53,836 nucleotides of DNA from Mycobacterium sp. E3251 (lineage in GTDB: Bacteria; Actinomycetota; Actinomycetes; Mycobacteriales; Mycobacteriaceae): the NCBI RefSeq assembly GCF_001666835.1, contig NZ_LZJF01000007.1:1-53836 (forward strand), in the 5' to 3' direction. The stretch's first letter is position 1. Each line of letters starts with the position of its first letter. The translations under genes and the position numbers were made by a program. Of this stretch, positions 1-8,438 are shown one piece after another. Under the pieces are notes generated by a model, which saw nothing but the letters and a program-made list of their open reading frames with translations, searched no databases and was not told the DNA's origin.

Positions 1-1
1 G

Positions 2-76
2 GCCCGCGGCTATGCCGTGGTACAGGCGGTGCCGGACTCCGGGTCCGCGGTGGTGCTGCGGTCGGTCGCCGATGCG
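2..76 (+). other. Inverted fragment of xseA C-terminal region
   Basis: Read on the plus strand in the frame starting at base 2, this stretch gives [20 protein letters not shown] followed by SVADA. This is the conserved ARGYAVV segment near the C-terminus of exonuclease VII large subunits. The rest of xseA lies on the minus strand directly beside it (71-1117), and its reading is lost in this stretch. The XseA tail is therefore present but inverted, with the join near bases 70-77. A fold-back chimeric read at a contig end is the simplest explanation; a true micro-inversion is less likely. The match to the family motif is seen directly; the cause is inference. Confidence 0.75.
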
Positions 77-1117
77 CTCCGCCTCCGCGGCGGCCAGGCG
101 GGTGACGTCGCGGCGGATCGCCGACCGTGCGCGATGAATCTCGTCGGCGCGCGCCGTCAGGACCGTCAGCGGTTCGGCGAGCACCGGTCGGCTGCGGACC
201 TGGGCCAGCGCCCGCTGTTCGCGAGCCACCCAGTTGCGCAGCGCCTGCGCGCTGCGCCGGCGCAGATCATCGATCAGGCGCTGCTCGGCGGCGGTGTCGG
301 GTACGACCTTCTTCGCCGCGTCGGTCGGGGTGGCGGCGCGCAGGTCGGCGACCAGGTCGCACAGCGGATTGTCGGGTTCGTGACCGACCGCGCTGATGAC
401 CGGGGTGCGGCAGGCCGCGATGGCGCGGCACAGCGTCTCGTCGGAGAACGGCAACAGGTCCTCGACGCTACCGCCGCCGCGGGCCACCACGATGACGTCG
501 ACCTCGACGTGGCGGTCGAGTTCGTATAGCGCCTCGACGATCTGGGCCACCGCGTTGGGTCCCTGGACCGCGGTATTGCGCACGGCGAAACGCGCCCCGG
601 GCCAGCGGCCGGTTGCCACCGTCGTCACGTCGCGTTCGGCCGCGCTGGCGCGGCCGGTGATCAGGCCGATCATGTTGGGCAGGAAGGGGATTGGTCGCTT
701 GAGCCGGGGGTCGAAGAGTCCTTCGGCGTCCAGCAGCCGGCGCAGCCGATCGATCCGCGCCAACAGCTCACCCACACCGACGGCGCGAATCTCGCTGAGC
801 CGCAACGAGAACGTGCCGCGACCGGTATAGAAAGACGGCTTGCCGCACACCACCACCTGCGTGCCCTCGGTCAGTTTCACCGGCGCGTTGGCCACCAGGT
901 CACGTGAACAGGTCACGGTCAGCGACATGTCGGCGGCCGGATCGCGCAACACCATGAACACCGTCTTGGAGTCGGGCCGCGCGCTGATCTGGGCGAGCTG
1001 GCCCTCGACCCATACCGTGCCGAGCTTGTCGATCCAGCCGGCGACCCGAATTGCCACCGCGCGCACCGGAAATGGGTTCTCGGCGGAGTTCGGTTCGGAT
1101 TGTGCGGGCGGGGTCAC
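71..1117 (-). CDS. xseA: Exodeoxyribonuclease VII large subunit (5' part, broken)
   Basis: This is the catalytic large subunit of exonuclease VII, which degrades single-stranded DNA in both directions together with XseB in the cytoplasm. Reading leftward from a GTG at 1117, the product has an N-terminal OB-fold ([11 protein letters not shown], about residues 35-120) and then the catalytic core motifs [37 protein letters not shown] and [13 protein letters not shown]. About 349 codons are readable against roughly 415 for the mycobacterial family; the C-terminus is missing and an inverted piece of it fills bases 2-76. The GTG start overlaps the stop of the upstream gene by four bases (GTGA), so translation is probably coupled. 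In M. tuberculosis xseB follows; here that position lies beyond the left edge. Confidence 0.93.
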
Positions 1118-1695
1118 TTCGCGTTCGCGCGGGTGATCCTGTTGGCGAGCAGCGTCTGGAAAGGCGCGCGGGCCTTGGTGGCCTGCTCGTATGCCAGCAG
1201 GGCTTCGAGTTCGTCGACGCTCAGCGATTGCAGACGGGCACGCAGCTGCGCCAGCGTCAGTGCCGCGTAGTCCAACTCGGTCACCACCGACGGTTGCGCA
1301 ACCGCCGGCGCGTCCGAAGATTTCCTGCCCTGCTTCAAGGGGGCGGCATCGGACGCGGCGTCGGCGAGCGAGTACAACGCGAACCGCCCCTCGGTTCGGC
1401 GGTCCCCCTCGCCGATACCCTCCTCGGCAGGTGCTTCGAACGCTTCGGGCAGGTCCTCATCGAAGGTTGCCCATTCGGGCTGCTCGTCCTTTGGCGGGAA
1501 GATGTTCTCCAGGGTGCTGTCACCCTTGATCGCCAGCTCGGCGAGGTTCTGCTGAAATCGCATCACAAGGTGCGCCGCCTGACTGGCTAATGTCATGGGG
1601 TACATCAGGATGGTTTTCGGCAGCTTCATGGTCTCCTCGACGGCGACTGTCGCCGCGCCGACCAATAGCCGAACTCCATACGGTGCAGTAGCCAT
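1114..1695 (-). CDS. Lipid-droplet-associated protein (Rv1109c-like)
   Basis: The 193-residue product matches, from memory, the conserved protein encoded before xseA in mycobacteria, often annotated as lipid droplet-associated. The N-terminal half is amphipathic and hydrophobic ([34 protein letters not shown]), as expected for a protein that lies on a lipid surface. An acidic middle ([20 protein letters not shown]) follows. The C-terminus ([20 protein letters not shown]) looks like a helix-turn-helix-like repeat seen at the ends of such proteins. There is no signal peptide or clear transmembrane span. Its stop overlaps the xseA start, so the two genes form an operon. The start ATG at 1695 is the natural choice. 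The function is inferred from family naming only. Confidence 0.8.
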   Translation of the reverse strand: MATAPYGVRLLVGAATVAVEETMKLPKTILMYPMTLASQAAHLVMRFQQNLAELAIKGDSTLENIFPPKDEQPEWATFDEDLPEAFEAPAEEGIGEGDRRTEGRFALYSLADAASDAAPLKQGRKSSDAPAVAQPSVVTELDYAALTLAQLRARLQSLSVDELEALLAYEQATKARAPFQTLLANRITRANAK

Positions 1696-1784
1696 GGGTC
1701 CAAGATTGCCTTAAGCGACGGCTAACTCCAAGCCCGCCGGCGCGAGCTGGCAAGCCCGTGTCCGCAGAACGTACCCTGGGTGTC

Positions 1785-2783
1785 ATGCCGCCGACTGTCG
1801 ACATGGGAATTCCCGGCGCGTCCAGCTCGGTAGCCAGCGATCCAGCCCGTAAGCGAGTGCTTCTGGCCGAGCCGCGTGGTTACTGCGCGGGCGTGGATAG
1901 AGCCGTCGAGACGGTCGAGCGCGCGCTGGAAAAGCACGGCGCGCCGGTGTACGTGCGTCACGAGATCGTGCACAACCGGCACGTGGTCACCACCCTGGAA
2001 AAGGCCGGTGCGGTGTTCGTCGAGGAGACCGACGAGGTCCCCGAGGGTTCCATCGTCGTGTTCTCCGCGCACGGCGTCGCGCCCACGGTGCACGCCGCGG
2101 CCGCCGCACGCAACTTGCACACCATCGACGCCACCTGCCCGCTGGTGACCAAGGTGCACAACGAGGCCAGGCGGTTCGCCCGCAACGACTACGACATCCT
2201 GCTGATCGGCCACGAGGGCCACGAGGAGGTCATCGGGACCGCCGGCGAGGCGCCCGACCATGTGCAGCTCGTCGACGGGGTCGCCGCCGTGGACAACGTG
2301 ACGGTCCGGGACGAGAACAAGCTGGTCTGGCTGTCGCAGACCACGCTGTCGGTCGACGAGACCATGGAGATCGTCGACCGGCTGCGCCAGCGGTTCCCGA
2401 AGTTGCAGGATCCGCCCAGCGACGACATCTGTTACGCGACGCAGAACCGGCAGGTCGCCGTCAAGGCGATGGCCCCGGAGTGCCAGCTGGTGATCGTCGT
2501 CGGTTCGCGGAACTCCTCGAACTCGGTGCGGCTCGTCGAGGTGGCGCTGGGCGGCGGCGCCGCGGCCGCCCACCTGGTCGACTGGGCCGACGATATCCAG
2601 CCCGCATGGCTGGAAGGGGTGACTACCGTCGGCGTGACCTCCGGTGCGTCCGTCCCCGAGGTATTGGTGCGAGGTGTGCTGGAGCGGCTCGCCGATTACG
2701 GCTACGACGTGGTGCAACCGGTCACCACGGCACAGGAAACCCTGGTGTTCGCGCTGCCGCGCGAGATCCGGTCACTGCTCTGA
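1785..2783 (+). CDS. ispH: 4-hydroxy-3-methylbut-2-enyl diphosphate reductase
   Basis: This is the last enzyme of the non-mevalonate (MEP) pathway. It reduces HMBPP to IPP and DMAPP using a [4Fe-4S] cluster in the cytoplasm. The three conserved cluster cysteines are visible in [22 protein letters not shown] and [11 protein letters not shown], and the substrate-contact motifs HEIVHN, FSAHGV, GHEGHEE and GSRNSSNS are also present. The ATG at 1785 gives 332 residues and the N-terminus [13 protein letters not shown], which resembles the M. tuberculosis LytB2/IspH start; a GTG at 1758 in the same frame is the alternative. The gene is divergent from the lipid-droplet gene across an intergenic space of under 100 bases. 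All key residues are intact. Confidence 0.97.
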   Translation: MPPTVDMGIPGASSSVASDPARKRVLLAEPRGYCAGVDRAVETVERALEKHGAPVYVRHEIVHNRHVVTTLEKAGAVFVEETDEVPEGSIVVFSAHGVAPTVHAAAAARNLHTIDATCPLVTKVHNEARRFARNDYDILLIGHEGHEEVIGTAGEAPDHVQLVDGVAAVDNVTVRDENKLVWLSQTTLSVDETMEIVDRLRQRFPKLQDPPSDDICYATQNRQVAVKAMAPECQLVIVVGSRNSSNSVRLVEVALGGGAAAAHLVDWADDIQPAWLEGVTTVGVTSGASVPEVLVRGVLERLADYGYDVVQPVTTAQETLVFALPREIRSLL

Positions 2784-2805
2784 CACGTCGGGCGCCGGTT
2801 GGCGC

Positions 2806-3960
2806 TCAGCCGTCGTATTCCCATTCCGTCGGGGGTCGCTGAGACCGGCCGTACGCCCGTGAGCGGTTCCGCCGCTCGGCCTCCTCTGGTGCGCCCGCCC
2901 CCCGGTAGCGCACCTGCGAGATGGGGTGATGCGTCCCGTTGCCGTTCGGCGCGGGGCGGCGTCGCCTCGGCTCGTAGGCGGAGTCGTAGCTGTCGTAGCG
3001 GCCGAAACGCTCCCCGGGCGGGTCAAACGGGTCCCCGTACCGATCCGAGCCTTCGAAACGCGACCTCGGCTGGTCGTAGGGCCGTTCGTAGGGGCTACGG
3101 CGGCCGCGCGGCTCCCGACGGCCTTCCCGAGGCGATTGGCCGCGCGCGTCCGGATCGGCATCCGGCCTGGGGCGGCGCCGTGACCGGCGGGGCGGTTCAG
3201 CGGCGCCGTAGTCCCGGGCGCTCGTTGAGCCTCTCCGAGTCGAGCGCCGCTCGCTCGGATCGCCCGTGTCGTCCAGCGGTTCCCGCGGACGCCGCGACCG
3301 GTTCCGGGCGGAGCGAGTGGCGGTCCGATCATTGCGCGCCGTGCGGCGGGCCTGCGCGGCCGAGCTGCCCCCGCGGGTGCGCCGCGCCTTGGCCGGGGCC
3401 GCCTCGTCGGCATCGTCCTCGTCGGATTCCGGGCGCACGATCGCGCGGAGTTTGGCGACAATCCCGCCGACGACGGACTTGACGTCGGTGGACTCCGCGT
3501 CGTCGGAGCTCTTCGTCGTCGCGGTCGCCCCGTGCGACATCCCGAAGTACCACCTGGCCAACCCGATCAGCAGCACCACGCCGGCGGTTCCCAGCATCAG
3601 CGGGAAGCGCTCGATGAGCGGATAGCCGCAATTGATCAACAGATCTTTGAGATGGCCGACCTTGGCGTCGTGGAACAACCAATAAGCGCCGGGCACCGCG
3701 CAGAAAAGTATCAACGGGGGCTGGATCATCGCGGTGAAAAGCCCGTCCTGGCGCACCGCCAGCACCGCCGCCAGACAGCCGGCTATATAGAAGCCGGCGA
3801 AGACGTGCGTCAGCTCCTTGTGGCCGGCGTCGATTCCGTAGCCGATCGCGGTGGCGGTAACGGCGAGGAGCAGGGCGGCGTACCACGGCACACCTGGGAT
3901 ATCTGGGTGGATCGAGCGGTGGGAGGCCTCCACCGTCGACTTTGCCCGCTGTCCTGACAC
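2806..3960 (-). CDS. DUF6542-type membrane protein with long basic tail
   Basis: The 384-residue product starts at a GTG and corresponds in position to Rv1111c. Residues about 25-145 carry four hydrophobic segments (WYAALLLAVTATAIGYGI, VFAGFYIAGCLAAVLAV, PPLILFCAVPGAYWLF, MLGTAGVVLLIGLARWYF), which matches the DUF6542 domain as I recall it. From about residue 190 to the end the protein is highly charged and low in complexity, rich in Arg, Asp, Pro and Tyr, and predicted to be disordered and cytoplasmic. It ends 22 bases from the ispH stop, convergent with it. The function is unknown; membrane anchoring with a basic intracellular tail is what can be seen. Confidence 0.85.
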   Translation of the reverse strand: MSGQRAKSTVEASHRSIHPDIPGVPWYAALLLAVTATAIGYGIDAGHKELTHVFAGFYIAGCLAAVLAVRQDGLFTAMIQPPLILFCAVPGAYWLFHDAKVGHLKDLLINCGYPLIERFPLMLGTAGVVLLIGLARWYFGMSHGATATTKSSDDAESTDVKSVVGGIVAKLRAIVRPESDEDDADEAAPAKARRTRGGSSAAQARRTARNDRTATRSARNRSRRPREPLDDTGDPSERRSTRRGSTSARDYGAAEPPRRSRRRPRPDADPDARGQSPREGRREPRGRRSPYERPYDQPRSRFEGSDRYGDPFDPPGERFGRYDSYDSAYEPRRRRPAPNGNGTHHPISQVRYRGAGAPEEAERRNRSRAYGRSQRPPTEWEYDG

Positions 3961-4091
3961 ATGTAGACCGTACCGGGAAAGGGCGGAAAGCCCCGTAAAT
4001 ACCTCGTAGGGATCCCGGGCGTGCCATGACGATCGTGCACGAACGGTCCACAGCGGCCGGTGCCGCAGCCGACCCCTAGACTTGGGTCCCT

Positions 4092-5165
4092 GTGAGCCTG
4101 AGCCTGGGAATCGTGGGTCTGCCCAACGTCGGCAAGTCGACCCTGTTCAACGCGCTGACCCGCAACGACGTACTGGCGGCCAACTATCCGTTCGCGACGA
4201 TCGAACCGAACGAAGGCGTCGTTCCGCTGCCGGATCCGCGCCTGGACAAGCTGGCCGAGCTGTTCGCATCCCAGCGCACCGTGCCGGCGCCGGTGACGTT
4301 CGTCGACATCGCCGGCCTGGTGAAGGGCGCGTCCGAGGGTGCCGGGCTCGGCAACAAGTTCCTGGCTCACATCCGCGAATGCGACGCCATCTGCCAGGTG
4401 GTGCGGGTGTTCTCCGATGACGATGTGACCCATGTGGCCGGTGAGGTGGATCCCCGATCTGACATCGAGGTGGTCGAGACGGAGTTGATCCTGGCCGACC
4501 TGCAGACGCTGGAACGTGCTCTGCCGCGCTTGGAGAAGGAGGCCCGCACCAATAAGGAGCGCAGGCCGGTGTACGAGGCGGCGGCCGCGGCACAGGAGAC
4601 GCTCAACGGCGGGAAGACGCTGTTCGGTGCGGGGGTGGATGCGTCCTTGCTGCGGGAGCTGAACCTATTGACCACCAAGCCCTTTCTGTATGTCTTCAAC
4701 GCCGATGAGGCGGTGCTGACCGACGCGGCGCGGATCGCCGAGCTGCGTGAGCTGGTCGCGCCCGCCGACGCGGTGTTCCTGGACGCGGCCATCGAAGCGG
4801 AGCTGAACGAGCTCGACGACGAGTCGGCCGCCGAACTGCTGGAGTCGATCGGGCAGAGCGAACGCGGGCTCGACGCGCTGGCCCGCGCCGGTTTCCACAC
4901 CCTCAAGTTGCAGACATTTTTGACGGCCGGCCCAAAAGAGGCGCGCGCTTGGGTGATTCACCAAGGCGACACCGCACCGAAGGCCGCCGGGGTGATCCAC
5001 ACCGATTTCGAAAAGGGCTTCATCAAGGCCGAGATCGTGTCCTATGACGACCTGATCGCCGCCGGTTCGATGGCCGCTGCCAAGGCGGCGGGCAAGGTCC
5101 GGATGGAAGGCAAGGACTACGTGATGGCCGACGGCGACGTGGTGGAGTTCCGCTTCAACGTCTAG
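4092..5165 (+). CDS. ychF: Redox-regulated ATPase/GTPase YchF (OLA1 family)
   Basis: The 357-residue product is a universally conserved P-loop NTPase of the Obg-like ATPase family that binds ribosomes and prefers ATP. The G1 motif [15 protein letters not shown] is at the N-terminus. G3 is [19 protein letters not shown] and the G4 position is NADE ([10 protein letters not shown]) instead of NKxD, which is the family's hallmark for ATP preference. A C-terminal TGS-like domain ends in [15 protein letters not shown]. The length matches the family. The start is GTG at 4092, only about nine bases after a TAGACT box at 4077-4082, so the transcript is probably almost leaderless. Confidence 0.97.
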   Translation: MSLSLGIVGLPNVGKSTLFNALTRNDVLAANYPFATIEPNEGVVPLPDPRLDKLAELFASQRTVPAPVTFVDIAGLVKGASEGAGLGNKFLAHIRECDAICQVVRVFSDDDVTHVAGEVDPRSDIEVVETELILADLQTLERALPRLEKEARTNKERRPVYEAAAAAQETLNGGKTLFGAGVDASLLRELNLLTTKPFLYVFNADEAVLTDAARIAELRELVAPADAVFLDAAIEAELNELDDESAAELLESIGQSERGLDALARAGFHTLKLQTFLTAGPKEARAWVIHQGDTAPKAAGVIHTDFEKGFIKAEIVSYDDLIAAGSMAAAKAAGKVRMEGKDYVMADGDVVEFRFNV

Positions 5166-5204
5166 GGCTCGATGAATTCTGCCGATCGCGGAGGTCTACA
5201 TACC

Positions 5205-5780
5205 ATGGGAACCCTCTGTTACACCGCGACCATGTCTCTCGACGGCTACGTTGCCGACGGCAGCGGCGACTTCCAGTGGTCGGCCCCAAGCGATCCGGTG
5301 TTCACCGCGCATGTCGACCGCATGGCTGAGGTGTCGACCGAAGTGTTAGGGCGGAAGACTTTCGCGCTGATGCAGTACTGGGAGACCGATCCCGAGGACG
5401 AAGAATGGGCCTCGGCGGAGCGGGAGTTCGCCCAGCGCTGGCGAGGCATCCACAAAGTGGTGGTTTCGTCGACGCTGACGCACGAGATCGAATCGGACCG
5501 TGTCCGTTTGGTACCCGACCTGCGCTTGGACGAATTGAAGCGGATCGTCGCGCAGGCCGAGGGCGTAGTCGAGATCTTCGGGCCCACCACCGCGGCCGCC
5601 GCGATCCGAGCTGGCCTGATCGATGAGTTCCAGTTCTTCGTAGTGCCGAAGATGGTGGGCGCAGGTCTACGTGCCCTACCTGACGGCATGCGCCAGGATC
5701 TGAGTCTCGCCGGGCACCGCCTTTTCGACGACGGCACCGCTCACCTGCGCTACCTGTCTGGCCGCGACGTTGCTCGGTGA
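5205..5780 (+). CDS. Dihydrofolate reductase family protein (RibD C-terminal-like)
   Basis: The product resembles the RibD C-terminal/DHFR-like reductase family (YyaP/YwjB type), which bind NADPH and reduce pterin-like or unknown substrates. Visible features are YTATMSLDGYVAD at the start, LGRKTFALMQYWE, the helix around LDELKRIVAQAEG, EIFGPTTAAAAIRAGLIDEF and the C-terminal FFVVPKMVGAG. An ATG at 5172 exists, but the ATG at 5205 has a good ribosome-binding site (GGAGG at 5190-5194) and places the first strand at the N-terminus as in homologues, giving 191 residues. It directly follows ychF, and a near-copy of the ychF 3' end lies just after its stop, hinting at insertion. The substrate is unknown. 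Confidence 0.85.
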   Translation: MGTLCYTATMSLDGYVADGSGDFQWSAPSDPVFTAHVDRMAEVSTEVLGRKTFALMQYWETDPEDEEWASAEREFAQRWRGIHKVVVSSTLTHEIESDRVRLVPDLRLDELKRIVAQAEGVVEIFGPTTAAAAIRAGLIDEFQFFVVPKMVGAGLRALPDGMRQDLSLAGHRLFDDGTAHLRYLSGRDVAR

Positions 5781-5791
5781 CTGAATGCGGC

Positions 5792-5810
5792 GGAGTTCGG
5801 CTTCAACATC
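5792..5810 (+). repeat. Echo of the ychF 3' end downstream of the reductase gene
   Basis: The 19 bases here match bases 5144-5162 at the end of ychF at 17 positions (GGAGTTCnGCTTCAACnTC). In the same phase they read EFGFNI, against EFRFNV in YchF. The two copies flank the reductase gene. This could be a duplication left by insertion of that gene, or chance. Confidence 0.45.
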
Positions 5811-5903
5811 GGACGTGGTGGCGCGCCGGCAGATTAGAAGGGGCTTCATTGTGAGGGTGGCGGCGCACTAGATTGCGCAGTAAAGCGGTGTTGAGGGGGC
5901 GCG

Positions 5904-6458
5904 ATGCGGTGGCGGGGTGTGTGTCATGTCGAGTTCGCGGTGCTGGACTACGACGACTCGGTCGCGTTCTATGACGCATTGTTCGGCTGGCTTGGATACA
6001 GCAGCTTCTCATCGCTGAACATGGAGTACCAGTCGATCTATTACATGACGCGTAATGCCCACCCGCACAGCTACATCGGCATTCAGCCTGCCCGTACCGG
6101 CGGGAAGCTGACGCACCGGGATCAGGCGGTCGGGATCAACCACATTGCGTTGTGGGCACGCAGTAGGGCAGAGGTCGACCGTTTTCATCGGGAATTCCTG
6201 ATCGGTCGAGATGTCCCGGTCACGGACGAGCCGAAGGAGTACCCACAATACTGGCCCGGCTACTATGCCGTGTTTTTCGACGACCCGATAAACGGCATCC
6301 ACTGGGAATTGGCTTGGATGCCGAAAGTGCCTACACCACGCCAAATTTGGTCGTTCTATCGCGCAATTCGTGCCTTCGCGGGAAGTCGGCCAGACTTGGC
6401 CAACACCGTGCCGGGCGTTGTCTCCCAGGCGCGGAGAACCCTGCCCAGCCGGCGGTGA
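5904..6458 (+). CDS. VOC/glyoxalase-fold protein
   Basis: The 184-residue product has one vicinal-oxygen-chelate domain. Its first half opens with VCHVEFAVLDYDDSVAFYDA and GWLGYSSFSS, and its second half with GINHIALWARSRAEVDRFH and ends in AVFFDDPINGIHWELAW. Candidate metal ligands are the His of CHVEF, the His of INHIAL and the Glu of IHWEL. It resembles the glyoxalase/bleomycin-resistance/dioxygenase superfamily, but nothing in the sequence fixes the substrate. A basic C-terminal extension of about 35 residues follows the domain. The ATG at 5904 follows GAGGGGGCG. It is a lone gene in an accessory stretch, and the TetR gene beyond it points the other way. Confidence 0.8.
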   Translation: MRWRGVCHVEFAVLDYDDSVAFYDALFGWLGYSSFSSLNMEYQSIYYMTRNAHPHSYIGIQPARTGGKLTHRDQAVGINHIALWARSRAEVDRFHREFLIGRDVPVTDEPKEYPQYWPGYYAVFFDDPINGIHWELAWMPKVPTPRQIWSFYRAIRAFAGSRPDLANTVPGVVSQARRTLPSRR

Positions 6459-6628
6459 CGCGGTGCACATCCGCTTACCAACCCAGGTGGCGTCAACGTG
6501 TCAGAACAGCTTGATGGCACCGAAACGACCGTGGCGTTGTCACTCCGCAGTTGCGATGCGACAGTCGTGTAACGCGTGTCTTGCGTTCCGTCTAGGACAA
6601 ATAAGGCGAATGGGGTGCCGCCAGGATG

Positions 6629-7282
6629 TCACGGCTGCCGAGTCGGAGCGGCGCCATACGTCAGTGCATCCACTACTTGAGCCAGGCGCGGATAGATGAT
6701 CGCGGGGCCGAGCCAGCGGGCAATGAACCTGCGCAACTCGATACCGTCTCGATGCGGCTGGCCTGGGTCGACAAGGATCGAATGCAAAGTGCGTAGGCCC
6801 ATTTCGGCGAGCTCGTCGAGCGCGGCTTCGTCGAATCCGTGCATGTCCCAGTCAACGTCGAGACGATGCAGCATCGAGCGGGAGAACGCCCGAGCTGTGT
6901 CGGAGGTCAGGGACACCGTATGACCTTCTGGCGCTCCGCTTCTCAACAGGCGTTCGATTTGGCGTTCTCCGGCAAGGCTTTCGACAGCGAATGCGACACC
7001 TTCGACGAGCGCCGCGGCGGGTTCGGTGAGTCCGCTGATATGCTCGGCGAGCTGGTCGAGGAAACCGTGGGCCGAGCGCATCGCGCTGGCGATCATGAGA
7101 GCCTCGGTTCCCGGGAAATAGCGATAGACCGTCTGCCGGGTGACGCCCAAGGTGCGCGCCACGTCGGTGAGCCGCATCGAGAATCCTTGTTCGGCGATGA
7201 TCTCGTCGGCCACGTCGAGGATCCTGTCGATGGCCTCTTCGTCACTCGCTGGGGCGTTGCCCGCCCATCCGTGGCTACGCAT
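6629..7282 (-). CDS. TetR/AcrR family transcriptional regulator
   Basis: The 217-residue product has the TetR helix-turn-helix at residues about 18-62 (EEAIDRILDVADEIIAEQGF, then LTDVARTLGVTRQTVYRYF), followed by a helical ligand-binding domain. It lies downstream of the metal-dependent hydrolase on the same strand with a 68-base gap, and likely controls that gene and the divergent membrane gene. A TAGAGT box six bases before the ATG (7289-7294) suggests a leaderless transcript of its own. Two similar imperfect palindromes upstream of the hydrolase (8339-8352 and 8394-8407) are candidate binding sites. The ligand is unknown. Confidence 0.88.
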   Translation of the reverse strand: MRSHGWAGNAPASDEEAIDRILDVADEIIAEQGFSMRLTDVARTLGVTRQTVYRYFPGTEALMIASAMRSAHGFLDQLAEHISGLTEPAAALVEGVAFAVESLAGERQIERLLRSGAPEGHTVSLTSDTARAFSRSMLHRLDVDWDMHGFDEAALDELAEMGLRTLHSILVDPGQPHRDGIELRRFIARWLGPAIIYPRLAQVVDALTYGAAPTRQP

Positions 7283-7350
7283 GGTTGAACTCTAGGGCAG
7301 CGTGGTGGCCGCGCGAGCGCTGGATGCGTTGGGGCGAAATGTGTTAACGA

Positions 7351-8286
7351 TCATCGACCGTCCAAGCCAGTTACGGCCCCGACGGAGTACCAACGCGCCG
7401 CGCTCTTCGGTTCCTCCGCGTACCGCTGGATCCATCTGGTGGCGAATTCGGGAATGATCTCGTGTTCAGGAGTGTGGCGCGGACCCTGTGAGCGGATCAG
7501 ACCGGCGATCATGGCGAGGACTTCCCTTTTGGGCACACCCGCGTAGGTCGACTGACCCGGTCGAGTAAGCGCATGCGCGGCCCCCAGTGCGGCCCGAACT
7601 GCCTTCGCGGAGAGCCCATTTGGTAATAGTTGGCCCAGATCGCCGCCGTCCTCCTTCGGCACATGCTTCTGAAAGCCGCTGGAGATGATCCCCAGGATCT
7701 CATTCATATGCCTGAGCACGCCGACTATCGTCTTTGCGCGATACAGATAGCTGTCGTGCACGGCGTTGTAGACGATGAGCGCGGAACTGCGATGCTCGAT
7801 TTCTTCGACAAAGTGCCAGAGGAACAGCGACGCTACTCGCTCGTCCCCGGCCCGAAACAGCTTGTCCTCGTGGTCGAGGAAGACTTTGAAGTAGGGCGTG
7901 AACGTGGCTTCGACAACTGCGGGATAAGCGAGACGCCAGGCGAGCGGCTTGGTGGCGGTGAGGCAGTCGTAGGAGGCCACGACGTCGGCCATCGTTTCCT
8001 GCAAGCCGGGCCAACGTCGGATCAGCGCACGGATATGGCTTTGGTGAGCGGCTGAGTGCTGTGCCTCCTGACGCAAGTAAGACTCTGCCTCCTCCGCCGT
8101 GGCCGGGTCCCGCATCAGCGGTATGGCTTCCCGCGTCGCGTCGACGATGAGTTTCTCGAAGCCGGGCGCGAAGAACGAAATGGCATTGCACTGCATTGCA
8201 AACGCGGGGCGCTCCGGCTGCCAGTTGAACGGGACATCGGCGCTCGCGAAGTCGAAGCGAACGCGCCTCACCTGTAGCTCCGTCAT
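7351..8286 (-). CDS. Metal-dependent hydrolase (PF10118-type)
   Basis: The product resembles the predicted metal-dependent hydrolase family PF10118, a helical, ferritin-like-looking family common in mycobacteria. Candidate metal ligands are in AESYLRQEAQHSAAH and LWHFVEEIEHRSSA, with spacing typical of the family. The ATG at 8286 gives 311 residues. It is preferred over a TTG at 8322 because a well-formed promoter (TTGTCA, 17 bases, TAACGT) ends seven bases before it, implying a leaderless mRNA. It is divergent from a multi-pass membrane protein gene and upstream of a TetR gene, so the three likely form one regulated unit. The physiological substrate is unknown. Confidence 0.85.
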   Translation of the reverse strand: MTELQVRRVRFDFASADVPFNWQPERPAFAMQCNAISFFAPGFEKLIVDATREAIPLMRDPATAEEAESYLRQEAQHSAAHQSHIRALIRRWPGLQETMADVVASYDCLTATKPLAWRLAYPAVVEATFTPYFKVFLDHEDKLFRAGDERVASLFLWHFVEEIEHRSSALIVYNAVHDSYLYRAKTIVGVLRHMNEILGIISSGFQKHVPKEDGGDLGQLLPNGLSAKAVRAALGAAHALTRPGQSTYAGVPKREVLAMIAGLIRSQGPRHTPEHEIIPEFATRWIQRYAEEPKSAARWYSVGAVTGLDGR

Positions 8287-8293
8287 GGCGTCG

Positions 8294-8322
8294 ACGTTAG
8301 CGGCCAAGATCGCCAGTGACAA
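8294..8322 (-). promoter_or_regulatory. Sigma-A-like promoter for the hydrolase gene
   Basis: On the minus strand the -35 box TTGTCA (8317-8322) is separated by exactly 17 bases from the -10 box TAACGT (8294-8299). The expected transcription start falls on the ATG at 8286, so the mRNA should be leaderless, a common mycobacterial arrangement. Confidence 0.7.
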
Positions 8323-8338
8323 GACAATGATGCATAGA

Positions 8339-8407
8339 TGTATGGCGTTATGCTGGGACGACGCCGGTCAGCCTTGACGGCCAGGCCCTAGAACCATACG
8401 TTATACA
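8339..8407. promoter_or_regulatory. Two candidate TetR operator sites in opposite orientation
   Basis: TGTATGGCGTTATG at 8339-8352 and, on the other strand, TGTATAACGTATGG at 8394-8407 share TGTAT..CGT and ATG with a one-base offset. Each is an imperfect dyad. The second covers the -10 box of the plus-strand promoter; the first lies between the two divergent promoters. The neighbouring TetR protein is the natural candidate to bind them. This is a visual match only. Confidence 0.4.
8374..8402 (+). promoter_or_regulatory. Sigma-A-like promoter for the membrane protein gene
   Basis: TTGACG at 8374-8379 and TACGTT at 8397-8402 are separated by 17 bases. The predicted start lies near 8409, leaving a short leader before the coding region. 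The -10 box overlaps a candidate TetR operator. Confidence 0.6.
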
Positions 8408-8438
8408 CAAAACGTCTAGTCAGATGGCAGGTGTCCAG

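Noticed and set aside
1722..2717. A 331-codon open frame on the minus strand
   Set aside because: It mirrors ispH; the three cluster cysteines on the plus strand settle which strand is coding.
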